DNA of 64,000 bases, from positions 1 to 64,000 of the forward strand of contig JARVJZ010000005.1 in the NCBI GenBank assembly GCA_029775855.1. Reading direction: 5' to 3'. The notes beneath the pieces are model-generated. The model was given only the letters and a program-made list of their open reading frames with translations. It was not told where the DNA came from and made no database searches. Positions 17,590 through 26,601 of the stretch are shown here, piece by piece. Origin of the DNA: Nitrososphaeria archaeon (GTDB lineage: Archaea; Thermoproteota; Nitrososphaeria; Nitrososphaerales; JAAOZN01). Numbering within the stretch: position 1 is the first letter of the stretch; every line of letters begins with the position of its first letter. Position numbers and translations under genes: made by a program.

Positions 17590-17778
17590 TTACTTCTCCC
17601 TCGAAACTAGTACACCAGCTCTAGCGATGTTAGTGTCTGGTAGTTCGATTATCGCAACTACAACCTTCTCTTTTTGCGTGTTGAGTATTCTGCAGGTTGC
17701 CTCGGTTATTTCTTTTACGAGCTGAGCCTTCTGCTCCTCGCTCCTACCTTGTCTGATGTAAATGGTTATGATAGGCAT
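17590..17778 (-). CDS. 4-oxalocrotonate tautomerase family protein
   Basis: A 62-residue tautomerase subunit with the catalytic N-terminal proline exposed after Met removal (MPIITIYIRQGRSEEQK). Arg11 of the family is kept in QGRSEEQK. The second active-site arginine of 4-OT (Arg39) is replaced by valine in KVVVAIIE, so the substrate probably differs from 2-hydroxymuconate. The protein forms hexamers in characterised relatives. It lies six bases downstream of the radical SAM gene. Confidence 0.9.
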   Translation of the reverse strand: MPIITIYIRQGRSEEQKAQLVKEITEATCRILNTQKEKVVVAIIELPDTNIARAGVLVSREK

Positions 17779-17784
17779 ACTGCT

Positions 17785-19284
17785 CTAAGCCTCCCTTACT
17801 TTGATGGCTTCTGTTATACCCTGCCAGTACGCTAGGTTCGCTTTGCACCCTGGGTCTGGGGCTAGTATGTCCCCAAAGTAGTTGTATGCTCTTGCTCTGC
17901 AGCCGCCGCATATGTAGAGGTATTCGCAGCCCTTGCATCCTCCCCCTATGAGATCCTTCTCTCTAGTCTTATGCAATAAATTGGACTTCACCCAGAGCTG
18001 CTCGAAGTCATCTCGTATCAGGTTACCTATCTTCACCTCATCCACGTGTGGGAAGAAGACACACGGATAGATGTCACCATTAGGCTCCACCGAAACATAG
18101 AACCTTCCGGCACCACATCCACCAATAAAGTCTGCTAGCTTAGACAACTCACCTTGAAGCTTAGGGTTGTAGAAGTGTGTTGGGATAACTACACCATCAC
18201 ATTCAAGCGGCGCTGTGCCATTTGAACCTTGCATCTTCTCGGCAAGTTCCTTTTCAACTTCCTTCGCAACCCTAGCGTATTGAGGCGCTGTAGATAAAAT
18301 CTCAACCTTCTTTGTAGTCTTCCTCTTTAACCAAAGCGTCCTTAGTAGATGCTCACGCTCATCTGGTGTTAGGTCAGCAGCTACAATATCCCTCCCCCTA
18401 CCAGTGGGTATGAAGTTGTAGAGCATAAACCAATCCACACCCAGCTCATCACATAGATCGACTATTGCAGGAATCTCTTTGTAGTTGAAGTGTGTGCCTA
18501 CGCAAGCAACCTCAGTAAACATCCCTTCTGCTACACAGTTCTTTATACCCTGAATCGTCTTCTCAAATGCTCCTGGAACACCTCTGAACTCATCATGAGT
18601 AGCTGGGTTTAAACCATCAAGGCTTATCTGAACAAAGTTAAGACCAGCTTCTTTAAACTCCTTAACTCTATCTCGTGAAGCAAACACTAAGGCGTTGGTT
18701 GCGATAGCAACATATATTCCCTTATTTGAAGCGTATTTAATGAGTTTTAGAATGTCTGGTCTTACAGTAGGCTCTCCGCCTGAGAAGGCTATGCTCACCA
18801 CACCCGCTTTACTGAGCCTTTCTATGCCCATGAGTGCTTCCTCAGTTGTGAGTTCATCTGGCGCCGGTCTACCTGCGTTCTCGTAGCAGTGCTTACACCT
18901 TAGGTTGCAGAGCTTAGTAACATTCCACACTATTTGGAAAGGCGCTCCTGGTATGAACGGTCTGTGCACGCCGAAGTGGCTTATCCCCTTTATTACGTTA
19001 ACAAGTCCTCTACGCCAGTATGCGTCGCTGAACTTGCTCTTCATCTGCTCTTCGCTGGCTCCGAAGGCGTTTGCTCCACTTTTAACTACTCTTGAGACTA
19101 TCTTTTCTGCTGCTCGACACTTTAGGCAAGCGTCTTTTCTTACACCTATGTAGAGTTGCAGCGCGACTTCAAGCCTGTTTTCACTACACGTATAACAGTA
19201 GCTTGATATTCTTCTTAGAACCCAGCGGGCAAGAGGGTTATCAACAACGTTCTTGAAGAGTTTTATAGTATCGGTGGTACTCAT
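17785..19284 (-). CDS. Radical SAM/SPASM protein with N-terminal Cys4 domain
   Basis: A 499-residue protein from the ATG at 19284, preceded by GAGGG; an upstream in-frame TTG at 19293 is less likely. Residues 1-63 form a Cys4 unit (Cys30, 33, 53, 56). The radical SAM cluster is CNLRCKHC with Cys126, 130 and 133, followed by SIAFSGGEP and the TIM-barrel core. The C-terminal SPASM region has many cysteines (CGAG, YPCVFF, GGGCKGCEYLYICGGCRA and a final Cys in PDPGCK), enough for auxiliary [4Fe-4S] clusters. Relatives modify peptides or make cofactors such as PQQ and haem d1. The neighbours, a tautomerase and a GT28-type glycosyltransferase, do not reveal the product. Confidence 0.9.
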   Translation of the reverse strand: MSTTDTIKLFKNVVDNPLARWVLRRISSYCYTCSENRLEVALQLYIGVRKDACLKCRAAEKIVSRVVKSGANAFGASEEQMKSKFSDAYWRRGLVNVIKGISHFGVHRPFIPGAPFQIVWNVTKLCNLRCKHCYENAGRPAPDELTTEEALMGIERLSKAGVVSIAFSGGEPTVRPDILKLIKYASNKGIYVAIATNALVFASRDRVKEFKEAGLNFVQISLDGLNPATHDEFRGVPGAFEKTIQGIKNCVAEGMFTEVACVGTHFNYKEIPAIVDLCDELGVDWFMLYNFIPTGRGRDIVAADLTPDEREHLLRTLWLKRKTTKKVEILSTAPQYARVAKEVEKELAEKMQGSNGTAPLECDGVVIPTHFYNPKLQGELSKLADFIGGCGAGRFYVSVEPNGDIYPCVFFPHVDEVKIGNLIRDDFEQLWVKSNLLHKTREKDLIGGGCKGCEYLYICGGCRARAYNYFGDILAPDPGCKANLAYWQGITEAIKVREA

Positions 19285-19491
19285 AACCCTCAAATTTTAT
19301 GATGACTCTCTTATATTTTAGCTTATTCCCTAATATTGGATTCGTGCTTTGTTCCGCATTATGGTTAAGTAAATGTTAAGTTGCAGAGTTTAACTTGCAT
19401 TACGTTGAATCAGGTAATCTTTAGACGTAAGTGTGTTGAACCGGCGTATCAATATTTGAGGATTTGGGGTATTTGGCGAACGTTGGAGGAG

Positions 19492-19740
19492 TCAGGTATA
19501 GGCTTCGACTACACGCTTTTTTCTTCTGAATTCAAGCCACGCTTTTATGTATTCCTCCACAGCCTTCTTGTATACTGGGTCGCTCCACATTTCCTCTAGC
19601 CTTTCACACTCTCTATAGGAGCCTATAAAGCTGAAGTTTCTGGCAAGCTCTGCATATAGCTCTCGCTTGCTAAGCTCAGTCAGTTCGATACCTAACTCCA
19701 GCAGAATCCTACCTAACACCTTGATGGACAAAACCCACAA
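19492..19740 (-). CDS. Small hypothetical protein
   Basis: An 82-residue frame, unrecognised. The predicted protein is helical and charged, with no cysteines, signal peptide or membrane segment (KRELYAELARNF, then YKKAVEEYIKAWLEFRRKKR). The longest frame uses TTG at 19740; TTG and GTG alternatives follow within eight codons, so the start is uncertain. It lies in an otherwise gene-free gap upstream of the radical SAM gene and could be spurious. Confidence 0.4.
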   Translation of the reverse strand: MWVLSIKVLGRILLELGIELTELSKRELYAELARNFSFIGSYRECERLEEMWSDPVYKKAVEEYIKAWLEFRRKKRVVEAYT

Positions 19741-19815
19741 ATAGTAGAATTAGTATAGGGCTATAAACTTGCGTGTTCAAATCTTAGTTAAATACCGCTT
19801 TTCAGCCGAGGTTGT

Positions 19816-20634
19816 TTAAGTTGCTTCCCCTAAGTATACATCTATTACCTGCTTGTTCTGGATAATTTCAGCCGGTGGACCTGAGGCGATGACCCTCCCC
19901 TTATGCATAGCGTAAACCCAATCGACGTAGTTTAAGATAACTTCCATTCTATGTTCAATGATGAATATTGTTAGGTTTTGTTCTCTTCTTAACTCGTATA
20001 TCTTCTTAAACATGTTCTCGACAAGTAATGGGCTGACGCCTGCTGCAGGCTCATCTACTAAAAGGGTTATCGGATCAGACATGAGGGCTCTTGCCAACTC
20101 AAGAAGCTTCATCTGTCCACCGGATAGATTTGATGCCGGTTGTGTCAGCACTTCGCTTAAACCAAGTAGCTCAGCTATGCTAAGCGCTTTTTCGATAAGA
20201 CTCTTTTCTTGCTCTATCCACGCGCTTCTTTTTAAGAAGACTTTAGTGAAAGTGTCCCCTATTTGATTTCTACCGGCAAGTAATATATTATCTATTACGG
20301 GTAGTTTGAAGAAGAGTCTAGGTACCTGAAAGGTCCTTACAAGACCTCGCTCGTAAACTTCATAGGGTTTAAGTCCGTCTATTCGCTCTCCCTTAAACCA
20401 GACCTCTCCAGAATCGGGTTTTAAAGCGCCTGCTATGACATTAAAGAGCGTAGTCTTTCCGCTACCATTTGGTCCTATAAGCCCAACTATCTTACCCTTC
20501 TCCACAGACAAAGTTGCGCCATCTAGAGCCTTCAGTCCACCAAAGCTTTTGTGCACATCTTTAATGGCGAGTATTGGCATAGACTGTCCAACTTCGTCGG
20601 GTTGATGTAAGGTTTTGCTGCCTTCTTTACTCAT
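19816..20634 (-). CDS. livG: Branched-chain amino acid-type ABC transporter ATP-binding protein
   Basis: A 272-residue LivG-type ATPase. Walker A is GPNGSGK at 54-60, the LivG-specific RTFQVPRLF Q-loop stretch is present, the signature is NLSGGQMK, and Walker B is ITLLVDEPAAGVSP. The C-terminus FIIEHRMEVILN carries the LivG H-loop. A 20-residue polar N-terminal extension precedes the core; the Met of MPILAIKDV could also be a start. It is divergent from livK with a 140-base shared control region. The LivF partner is not adjacent. Confidence 0.92.
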   Translation of the reverse strand: MSKEGSKTLHQPDEVGQSMPILAIKDVHKSFGGLKALDGATLSVEKGKIVGLIGPNGSGKTTLFNVIAGALKPDSGEVWFKGERIDGLKPYEVYERGLVRTFQVPRLFFKLPVIDNILLAGRNQIGDTFTKVFLKRSAWIEQEKSLIEKALSIAELLGLSEVLTQPASNLSGGQMKLLELARALMSDPITLLVDEPAAGVSPLLVENMFKKIYELRREQNLTIFIIEHRMEVILNYVDWVYAMHKGRVIASGPPAEIIQNKQVIDVYLGEAT

Positions 20635-20740
20635 AGATAAGCCTCTAATTTTTCAACATATAAGTATTAACTTTTTTGAATGTTTGAATTGCCATTTCGG
20701 TTTAATCGCTTATCTAGATTGTTGAACTAGATTTTAGGAA

Positions 20741-20750
20741 GATTTAAGTA
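20741..20750 (+). promoter_or_regulatory. Probable TATA box for livK
   Basis: GATTTAAGTA is centred about 28-30 bases upstream of the ATG at 20775 in the divergent livG/livK control region, fitting an archaeal promoter with a very short or absent leader. Confidence 0.45.
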
Positions 20751-20774
20751 GGAGCGTTTTGCACAAAGCAATCG

Positions 20775-22208
20775 ATGTATATGGTTAAGGGAAGTTTTTC
20801 AGCTGTAACGAGGTTAGAGTCCGCTTTGGTGATAGTAGTCATAATCTTGGCTATTCTAGCTGGTGTAGGGTATTGGCAGGCTGCTACAGTAGCGCCAGCA
20901 ATAACGACTTCGACGCAGACCATACACCATACAATAACTCAAACATCAACCGTCACACAGACTACAACATTAGCTCCTGGTGCCACAGCTACAGTAACCC
21001 AAACCGTAACTCAGCCACCCACAACACTAACAGCTACAGTAACCCAAACCGCAACATCAACAGTCACCACTACAGTTACAGCCAAAGAAGCTGCTTTGCC
21101 GCCCGTGATAAAGATAGGTGTGTTGATGCCTCTAAGCGGCCCCTTAGCTGGTCCAGGCTCAGGTATGGCTTTAGCTGCTCACGTTGCTGCAAAGCAGGTG
21201 AATGATACAGGCGGAATAGCTGGTAGACCAATTAAGCTGATTGTTGAAGATGTGGCTGTAGATCCTAAGATGGCTTCAGACGCTGTGCAGAAGCTTGTTG
21301 AGATAGATGGTGTGCAGGTGGTGATAGGTCCCCCTACTTCCGCTCAAGTCCTCTCTATTGCACCCTACGTTAACGCTAGGAAGGTTGTCCTCATAACCCC
21401 TTCAGCCACTTCTGGTCAGATAACAGAACTAGGAGATGATTATATCTTCCGTACCGTCGCATCAGACAGGCTACAGGCTAGAGCGGTGAGTGAATACATC
21501 AAATTTATGGGATTTAAGAGGGTCGCACTCTTTGTTAGAAATGACGCGTATGGTAGAGGGCTTGCAAGCGACATTCAAGCTTACGTGCCTGATAGAGTAG
21601 TTAAAGAAGGTGTAGTGTTTTATGAGACTGGGAAGAGCGATTATACAACAGAGCTGCAGCAAATAAAAGCTAGTGCTCCTGATGCGGTCTTTTACGCCAC
21701 TTTCGTTGCTGACGGCTTCGTCGCCTTTAAACAAGCTCTTACACTCGGATTAGATAAGATACCTAGCTTAGCCCCACAGGAAGAGCGTGATATCTCATTT
21801 TATAAAGATCCTCTGGCGGCTGAGTTCATGGTTACAACCAAAATGACAGGCTTCGCACCAGTATCCCTAAGTGGGACACCATCCTATGTGAGGTTCGCAG
21901 AAGCCTACAAGAAAATAGTAGGTAAAGAAGCGGGCCTCTACACAGGTCAGACCTACGACGCAACTATGCTTGCTATCCTAGCAATAGCGAAGGCTGGAGT
22001 CTATGAAGGGCCGAAGATCAAGGAGGCCCTTCAATTGGTAAGCCAGACCTATAACGGTCCAGCTGGCTACTTAGCATTTGACAAAAATGGTGATGTGACA
22101 GAAATATCGTGGGAGATGTGGCGAGCAGTTAAGACACCTCAAGGCGAATACACATTTGAAGTTATAGGCAGATTTGACCCGGTTCAAGGTATAATATTAA
22201 CCAAATAG
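20775..22208 (+). CDS. livK: Branched-chain amino acid-type ABC transporter substrate-binding protein
   Basis: A 477-residue binding protein of periplasmic type I. An N-terminal membrane anchor (about residues 17-34) is followed by a Thr/Val/Gln-rich linker with repeated TVTQT units (about 44-101), probably an O-glycosylated stalk. The two-lobed domain starts IKIGVLMPLSGPLAGPGSG and contains the GGIAGRPIKL and VVIGPPTSAQV motifs of the LivJ/LivK family. It is first in the livK-livH-livM run. The ligand could be branched-chain amino acids, urea or another amide compound. Confidence 0.92.
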   Translation: MYMVKGSFSAVTRLESALVIVVIILAILAGVGYWQAATVAPAITTSTQTIHHTITQTSTVTQTTTLAPGATATVTQTVTQPPTTLTATVTQTATSTVTTTVTAKEAALPPVIKIGVLMPLSGPLAGPGSGMALAAHVAAKQVNDTGGIAGRPIKLIVEDVAVDPKMASDAVQKLVEIDGVQVVIGPPTSAQVLSIAPYVNARKVVLITPSATSGQITELGDDYIFRTVASDRLQARAVSEYIKFMGFKRVALFVRNDAYGRGLASDIQAYVPDRVVKEGVVFYETGKSDYTTELQQIKASAPDAVFYATFVADGFVAFKQALTLGLDKIPSLAPQEERDISFYKDPLAAEFMVTTKMTGFAPVSLSGTPSYVRFAEAYKKIVGKEAGLYTGQTYDATMLAILAIAKAGVYEGPKIKEALQLVSQTYNGPAGYLAFDKNGDVTEISWEMWRAVKTPQGEYTFEVIGRFDPVQGIILTK

Positions 22209-22292
22209 ATAGGGGCTAAATCGAGCTAGGTTGCGTCGAGGGTGGGACTCACCTACTGTTAAGCCTTTAATACAAATTAGAAGAAAGGTGAA

Positions 22293-23219
22293 GTGTTGGT
22301 TCAAGTCGACGTATTACAGCTATTGTTGAATAGCGCCTTCACAGCCTCAATCTACATTCTTTCGACGACTGGTTTTTCACTAGTCTATAGCCTTGAGCGT
22401 TTCCCAAATATTGCTCACGTGCAGTTCTTTACACTGGGGGCCTATGCTGGACTCCTCTCTGTAAATGTTTTGAAATGGGGTTTTATCAGCGGATTGCTTC
22501 TCAGTTTTGTATTATGTGGAGCTATAGCGCTATTATCATACTATGTAATCTTCAGAAGCCTAAAGGCTAGAGAAGCAGGGCTTGTACATCTCATCGTTGC
22601 GTCAGTAGGCTACGGGACTGTTCTGATGTATCTCATGCAGCAAATCTTTGGTAGAGACATACATATAATCCAGTACCCATTTTACCCCATTGAAGTTGGG
22701 TCTGTGCGCTTTACATGGCTTTGGATCTACACAATCTTATTTGCAGCTCTCACTTCAATCGCGCTGCATCTTGTCTTCACCAAAACTAAGATTGGACGCG
22801 CGATAAGGGCGTTATCTAACAACCCACCGTTAGCTATGGCATCAGGCATAAATGCGGATAAGATATCTGGGATAGTCTGGTTTATAGGCGGTGCTTTAGC
22901 TGGGATAGGTGGCGTGCTTCAGGGTGCAAATATAAGAGTCGTTCCAACCCTAGGCTTTGAACTGCTTGTTCCCACGATAGCTGTTGCTGTGCTTGGTGGA
23001 CTTGGAAGCTTTTATGGGGTGCTCGCAGCTGCTTTAGTGCTGGGGCTTGCAGAAAACTTCAGTGTGCCTCTGCTGCTCTATCTAACATTACCTACAGATT
23101 TAAGGTTTGTAATAGGGTATATTGTTGTAGTAGCAGTTTTGGTGAGAGCCACAACTTCTAAGCAGCTTAGGATACGTATATTCACAAGCCTAAAGAGGCG
23201 AATATTATGGTTAACATAG
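22293..23219 (+). CDS. livH: Branched-chain amino acid-type ABC transporter permease
   Basis: A 308-residue permease with about eight membrane helices and the LivH-type motif IRALSNNPPLAMASGINADKI. The characteristic Gly-rich helix AVLGGLGSFYGVLAAALVLG is also present. The start is GTG at 22293, preceded by AGGTGAA. Its 3' end overlaps livM by 13 bases. Confidence 0.93.
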   Translation: MLVQVDVLQLLLNSAFTASIYILSTTGFSLVYSLERFPNIAHVQFFTLGAYAGLLSVNVLKWGFISGLLLSFVLCGAIALLSYYVIFRSLKAREAGLVHLIVASVGYGTVLMYLMQQIFGRDIHIIQYPFYPIEVGSVRFTWLWIYTILFAALTSIALHLVFTKTKIGRAIRALSNNPPLAMASGINADKISGIVWFIGGALAGIGGVLQGANIRVVPTLGFELLVPTIAVAVLGGLGSFYGVLAAALVLGLAENFSVPLLLYLTLPTDLRFVIGYIVVVAVLVRATTSKQLRIRIFTSLKRRILWLT

Positions 23220-24169
23220 TAGCATATGGGTTAGATGTGGTCTTTTACATAGGCTTGTATTCAATTCTGACTTTAAGTCTTAACCTAGAATACGGCTTCA
23301 CAGGTCTATCAAACTTTGGAGTTGTAGCTTTCTTTATGGTTGGTGCCTACACTTGGGCGGTTACAACGATGGCTGGTACCCCGGCTATATTGGCTTTCAT
23401 CGCATCTATGCTCGCCGCCGGCGTAATCGGTTTTTTGGTTTCGCTTCCAGCTTTAAGGCTTAGGGGGGACTACCTTGCTCTCGCAACGTTTGTCTTCGCT
23501 GAGATTATGAGGCTAATAATTATGAATATAAAGGCTTTAGGCGGTGCGGTAGGGATGCCGTTCGTCCCACAGATTTTTCCTATGCAGGAGATCAGTCGAG
23601 AAGCGTATGTAGTGGCGAATACGATCTTAGTTTACTCTGTGCTTTTGACCTTTATGCTTCTAACCTACACCTTACTTCATTCACCATTTGGCAGAACTAT
23701 ATTAGCTTTAAGAGAGGATGAGGAGGCTGCTCAGGCATTAGGTAAGAATAGCACACGCTATAAATATCAAATCTTCTTTCTAGGCTCAGTTATGTGTGGT
23801 GCTGCTGGTGCGCTCTACGCACAGTATCTAGGCTTCACAGGTGTAGACCTATTTACATTAACAGTAACATTTTCTGTGTGGATAATGTGTATAATCGGCG
23901 GCTCGGATAGCCTACTTGGTGCTGTTGTAGGCGCTGCTATCGTTGAGTTGCTCTCCCGAAGCTTAAGGGTGGCCAAAGACTACTTTATGGTACCTATCGA
24001 CCCAAATAACCTGATGCTAATACTTACAGGCGTACTTATGGTTTTATTCATACTTTATAAACCAACAGGCATAATTCCAGCTATAAGAGTTAAGCTTAGG
24101 CATAGCGGTGTACTGGTTGAGAAAGGTGGAAGACGGTTAATACACTCCTCGGTAAAAAAGGATGAGTAA
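23207..24169 (+). CDS. livM: Branched-chain amino acid-type ABC transporter permease
   Basis: A 320-residue permease. It begins with the LivM hallmark LTLSLNLEYGFTGLSNFGVVAFFMVGAY and carries the conserved LALREDEEAAQALGKN cytoplasmic loop. About nine to ten membrane helices are apparent. It overlaps the end of livH and completes the membrane part of the importer whose ATPase (livG) is divergently encoded; no livF is present nearby. Confidence 0.93.
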   Translation: MVNIVAYGLDVVFYIGLYSILTLSLNLEYGFTGLSNFGVVAFFMVGAYTWAVTTMAGTPAILAFIASMLAAGVIGFLVSLPALRLRGDYLALATFVFAEIMRLIIMNIKALGGAVGMPFVPQIFPMQEISREAYVVANTILVYSVLLTFMLLTYTLLHSPFGRTILALREDEEAAQALGKNSTRYKYQIFFLGSVMCGAAGALYAQYLGFTGVDLFTLTVTFSVWIMCIIGGSDSLLGAVVGAAIVELLSRSLRVAKDYFMVPIDPNNLMLILTGVLMVLFILYKPTGIIPAIRVKLRHSGVLVEKGGRRLIHSSVKKDE

Positions 24170-24192
24170 TTAGCTTTCTTTCATTCGTAAGA

Positions 24193-25194
24193 CTAAACGT
24201 TTTCTTTGAAGTAAGGTATAACCTTCTTACCTACTATTTGAATAGCTTCTTCTGGGTCTGGTCCTAACGGTCCTCCTATCGATATCTGCGATATGCCTAC
24301 TTTTCTGAGTTTATCCACGGCTTCAATCAACTCTTTAGCTCCACCGATTATGGCAAGCCTCAGCATGCTGTCATTAACCAAACATATAGCTTTGTCGATG
24401 TATCCTCTGCTAACTAGCTTTTTGATCTCGTCAAAGTCGTGTGGTGTTAAGTTGATTTTAGCGAGTGCTTCTGCTTCAAGGTATGGGCCGAAGTAAGCTA
24501 TCATTCTCTTTAGCGTTTCTTCTGCAACTTTACTGCTTTCAGATATCGATGCCCAACATAGGCCAGCAATGTCAATCTCATCAAATCTCTTACCAGCCTT
24601 CTCTGCACCCTCCTTTACACAGCGCACAACGTAGTCAGCTGCATCAGGGGGTGTAAGCATTGGAAGGCTACCATCGCCTAGTTCACCGCTTAAAGCGTGT
24701 GTGCTTCTGCTGTAGCCTGCTACGTATATTGGTGTCTTTGTTTGCGGTGTAAATCTTAGGTAGCATTCGTCAGACCATTTATAGAACTTCCCTTTATAAC
24801 CAGCGTTTTCACCGCGAAATAGAGCTCTAAGAATGCTTACGCCTTCTCTCAACCTTCCTTCTATATCAGAGGCATCGTAGCCTAACCATCTAACCATCTC
24901 CTCAGTATGCAACCCAAAGCCCAGCACACCTCTCCCTGCTGAAAGTTCTTGTAGAGTTGCCATATGTGTAGCGATCTCAGAGAGATCAGTGGTGTAAGGG
25001 TTTGTTCCTACAACGCCAAGTTTTATCTTATTCGTCAACTTTGCTAAAGCTGCCATAAGAGTCCAAGGGTTTCTCATGAAAGGGTCGTGAGGAAACCAAC
25101 AGAAGTCGAAGCCGCTCTTTTCAGCTAGGACGCCTAACTCTATTAACCTATTGGCATCACCAAGGTAGCCGATGAGGCGTATTCCGAATAGCAA
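24193..25194 (-). CDS. LLM-class flavin/F420-dependent oxidoreductase (copy 1)
   Basis: A 333-residue luciferase-like TIM-barrel enzyme of the F420-dependent group that includes methylene-H4MPT reductase. Family features are the AEKSGFDFCWFPHDPF stretch, GTNPYTTDLSEIATHMATL and the C-terminal ISIGGPLGPDPEEAI. It lies six bases downstream of a paralogue with the same motifs. The start is TTG. The exact reaction is unknown; candidates are F420H2-dependent reductases or dehydrogenases of C1 or alcohol substrates. Confidence 0.88.
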   Translation of the reverse strand: MLFGIRLIGYLGDANRLIELGVLAEKSGFDFCWFPHDPFMRNPWTLMAALAKLTNKIKLGVVGTNPYTTDLSEIATHMATLQELSAGRGVLGFGLHTEEMVRWLGYDASDIEGRLREGVSILRALFRGENAGYKGKFYKWSDECYLRFTPQTKTPIYVAGYSRSTHALSGELGDGSLPMLTPPDAADYVVRCVKEGAEKAGKRFDEIDIAGLCWASISESSKVAEETLKRMIAYFGPYLEAEALAKINLTPHDFDEIKKLVSRGYIDKAICLVNDSMLRLAIIGGAKELIEAVDKLRKVGISQISIGGPLGPDPEEAIQIVGKKVIPYFKENV

Positions 25195-25199
25195 ACTAC

Positions 25200-26207
25200 T
25201 TACCTCTTTTGTTCTTTAAAATATGGAATTATTCTCTGCCCTATCAGTTTCACAGCTTCTTCAGGTTCAGGACCAAGAGGGCCTCCTATAGAGATGTGTG
25301 TGATACCCTTCTTCTCTAACCAGCAGATCTTCTCCAGACATTCATCAGGTTTACCCACTATAGCAAGCTTAAACATGTTATCGCTTACAAGCCTTTTTGC
25401 GCCTTCTAAATCTCCTTTTGAGAGCTTGGCCTTGATCGGCGTAAAGTCAGCTGCGCTAAGCCCCACATAGTTTAACGCTTCTTCTTCAAGGTATGGGCCG
25501 AAATGCGCTATAACCGATTTAAGAACATCTCCAGCTACTCGACCGTCTTTTGATATAGAAGTCCAGATGAGCCCTACAACGTCTACATCTTCTATCCTTC
25601 TTCTAGCCTTGGCGATGCCTGCGTGGATGTGTTTAAGCACATAATCCACTGACTCTGGTGGTGTAAGCATAGGTAGGCTGCCGTCTCCTATTTCGCCTGA
25701 AAGCTCTAGAAGCTCTTTCCCAAATGCTGAGATGTAAATTGGTACTTTGCTTCTGTAGGGTTTGAAGCGTAGGTAGCATTCGGATGTCCAGTTGAACTGT
25801 GAGCCTTTAAATTCGCAGCTTTCTCCGCTTAATGCCCTGCGGATAAGTAATACATATTCACGTAGAATGGGTGTTATCTTTTTGCTACCTAGACCTATCC
25901 AGTCAAACATGCGGTCTGAATGTGTGCCTAAGCCTATAACACATCTGCCGCGGCTATATTCATCTAACGTAGCGGCTAGCGTTATAACCTCTGAGGGGTC
26001 GATTGTATAGGGCTTGAAGTTTAAGCCGAGTCTTATCCTCCTTGTTAGGGAAGATAGGGCTGTTGCGGTCACCCAACTGTTCCTCATGAATGGGTCGTGT
26101 GCAAACCAGCAGAACTCGAAACCCATCTTTTCCGCCAAAGCACCTAAGTTAACTAACTTCGTCGTGTCACCGATGTATCCGCCTAAGAGCCTTAGACCAA
26201 AGATCAA
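25200..26207 (-). CDS. LLM-class flavin/F420-dependent oxidoreductase (copy 2)
   Basis: A 335-residue paralogue of the downstream gene, sharing FCWFAHDPFMRNSW, the DGSLPMLTPPES turn and ISIGGPLGPEPEEAV. The two clearly arose by tandem duplication; they differ most in the region 55-75 (no GTNP in this copy). The start is TTG at 26207. Co-transcription with copy 1 is likely from the five-base gap. Confidence 0.88.
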   Translation of the reverse strand: MIFGLRLLGGYIGDTTKLVNLGALAEKMGFEFCWFAHDPFMRNSWVTATALSSLTRRIRLGLNFKPYTIDPSEVITLAATLDEYSRGRCVIGLGTHSDRMFDWIGLGSKKITPILREYVLLIRRALSGESCEFKGSQFNWTSECYLRFKPYRSKVPIYISAFGKELLELSGEIGDGSLPMLTPPESVDYVLKHIHAGIAKARRRIEDVDVVGLIWTSISKDGRVAGDVLKSVIAHFGPYLEEEALNYVGLSAADFTPIKAKLSKGDLEGAKRLVSDNMFKLAIVGKPDECLEKICWLEKKGITHISIGGPLGPEPEEAVKLIGQRIIPYFKEQKR

Positions 26208-26601
26208 GGCGCATCATTTGCTATATAGTTTCTTACTTTTAAGCGGTTTGATCCTATACCTTCTCTTCTAGCCTTATCATGTTTGTTTTTCATAAAACGG
26301 ATCTGTATGCATCTTTTTTTCAGGTTGAAAGATTGGCTCCGTCAGAGAGTTGATTACAACTTCAAGTTTGAATTTGAGCTACGCATATATTTTGTATTAT
26401 TGTAGAAGAGGTGTTGAGGAAACTTGCTACCTCTCTAATGAGATTAGATATACTATTCTTAGCTACGCGGGTAAGGAGTATCATAAAGTTCAGAGAATGA
26501 TGCGGCAACGGCTATAGGTTAGTGGTATCTCTTATCACATAGGGCTATAGTGCTAAGCGCTTGAAATCAGCACTCAGCGTGTCTATTCTTGAACTTGCTC
26601 T
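26208..26601 (-). other. Intergenic stretch, no convincing gene
   Basis: This 394-base gap lies between two minus-strand genes. On the plus strand a short open frame ending at 26517 (about 60 codons, with YAYILYYCRRGVEE near its middle) has no good start and no recognisable family. The interval upstream of the LLM operon must hold its promoter; I could not fix a TATA box with confidence. Confidence 0.5.

Noticed and set aside
20873-21205. A 110-codon plus-strand frame rich in Asn, Ser and His inside livK
   Set aside because: It is the shifted reading of the repetitive Thr-rich linker of livK.
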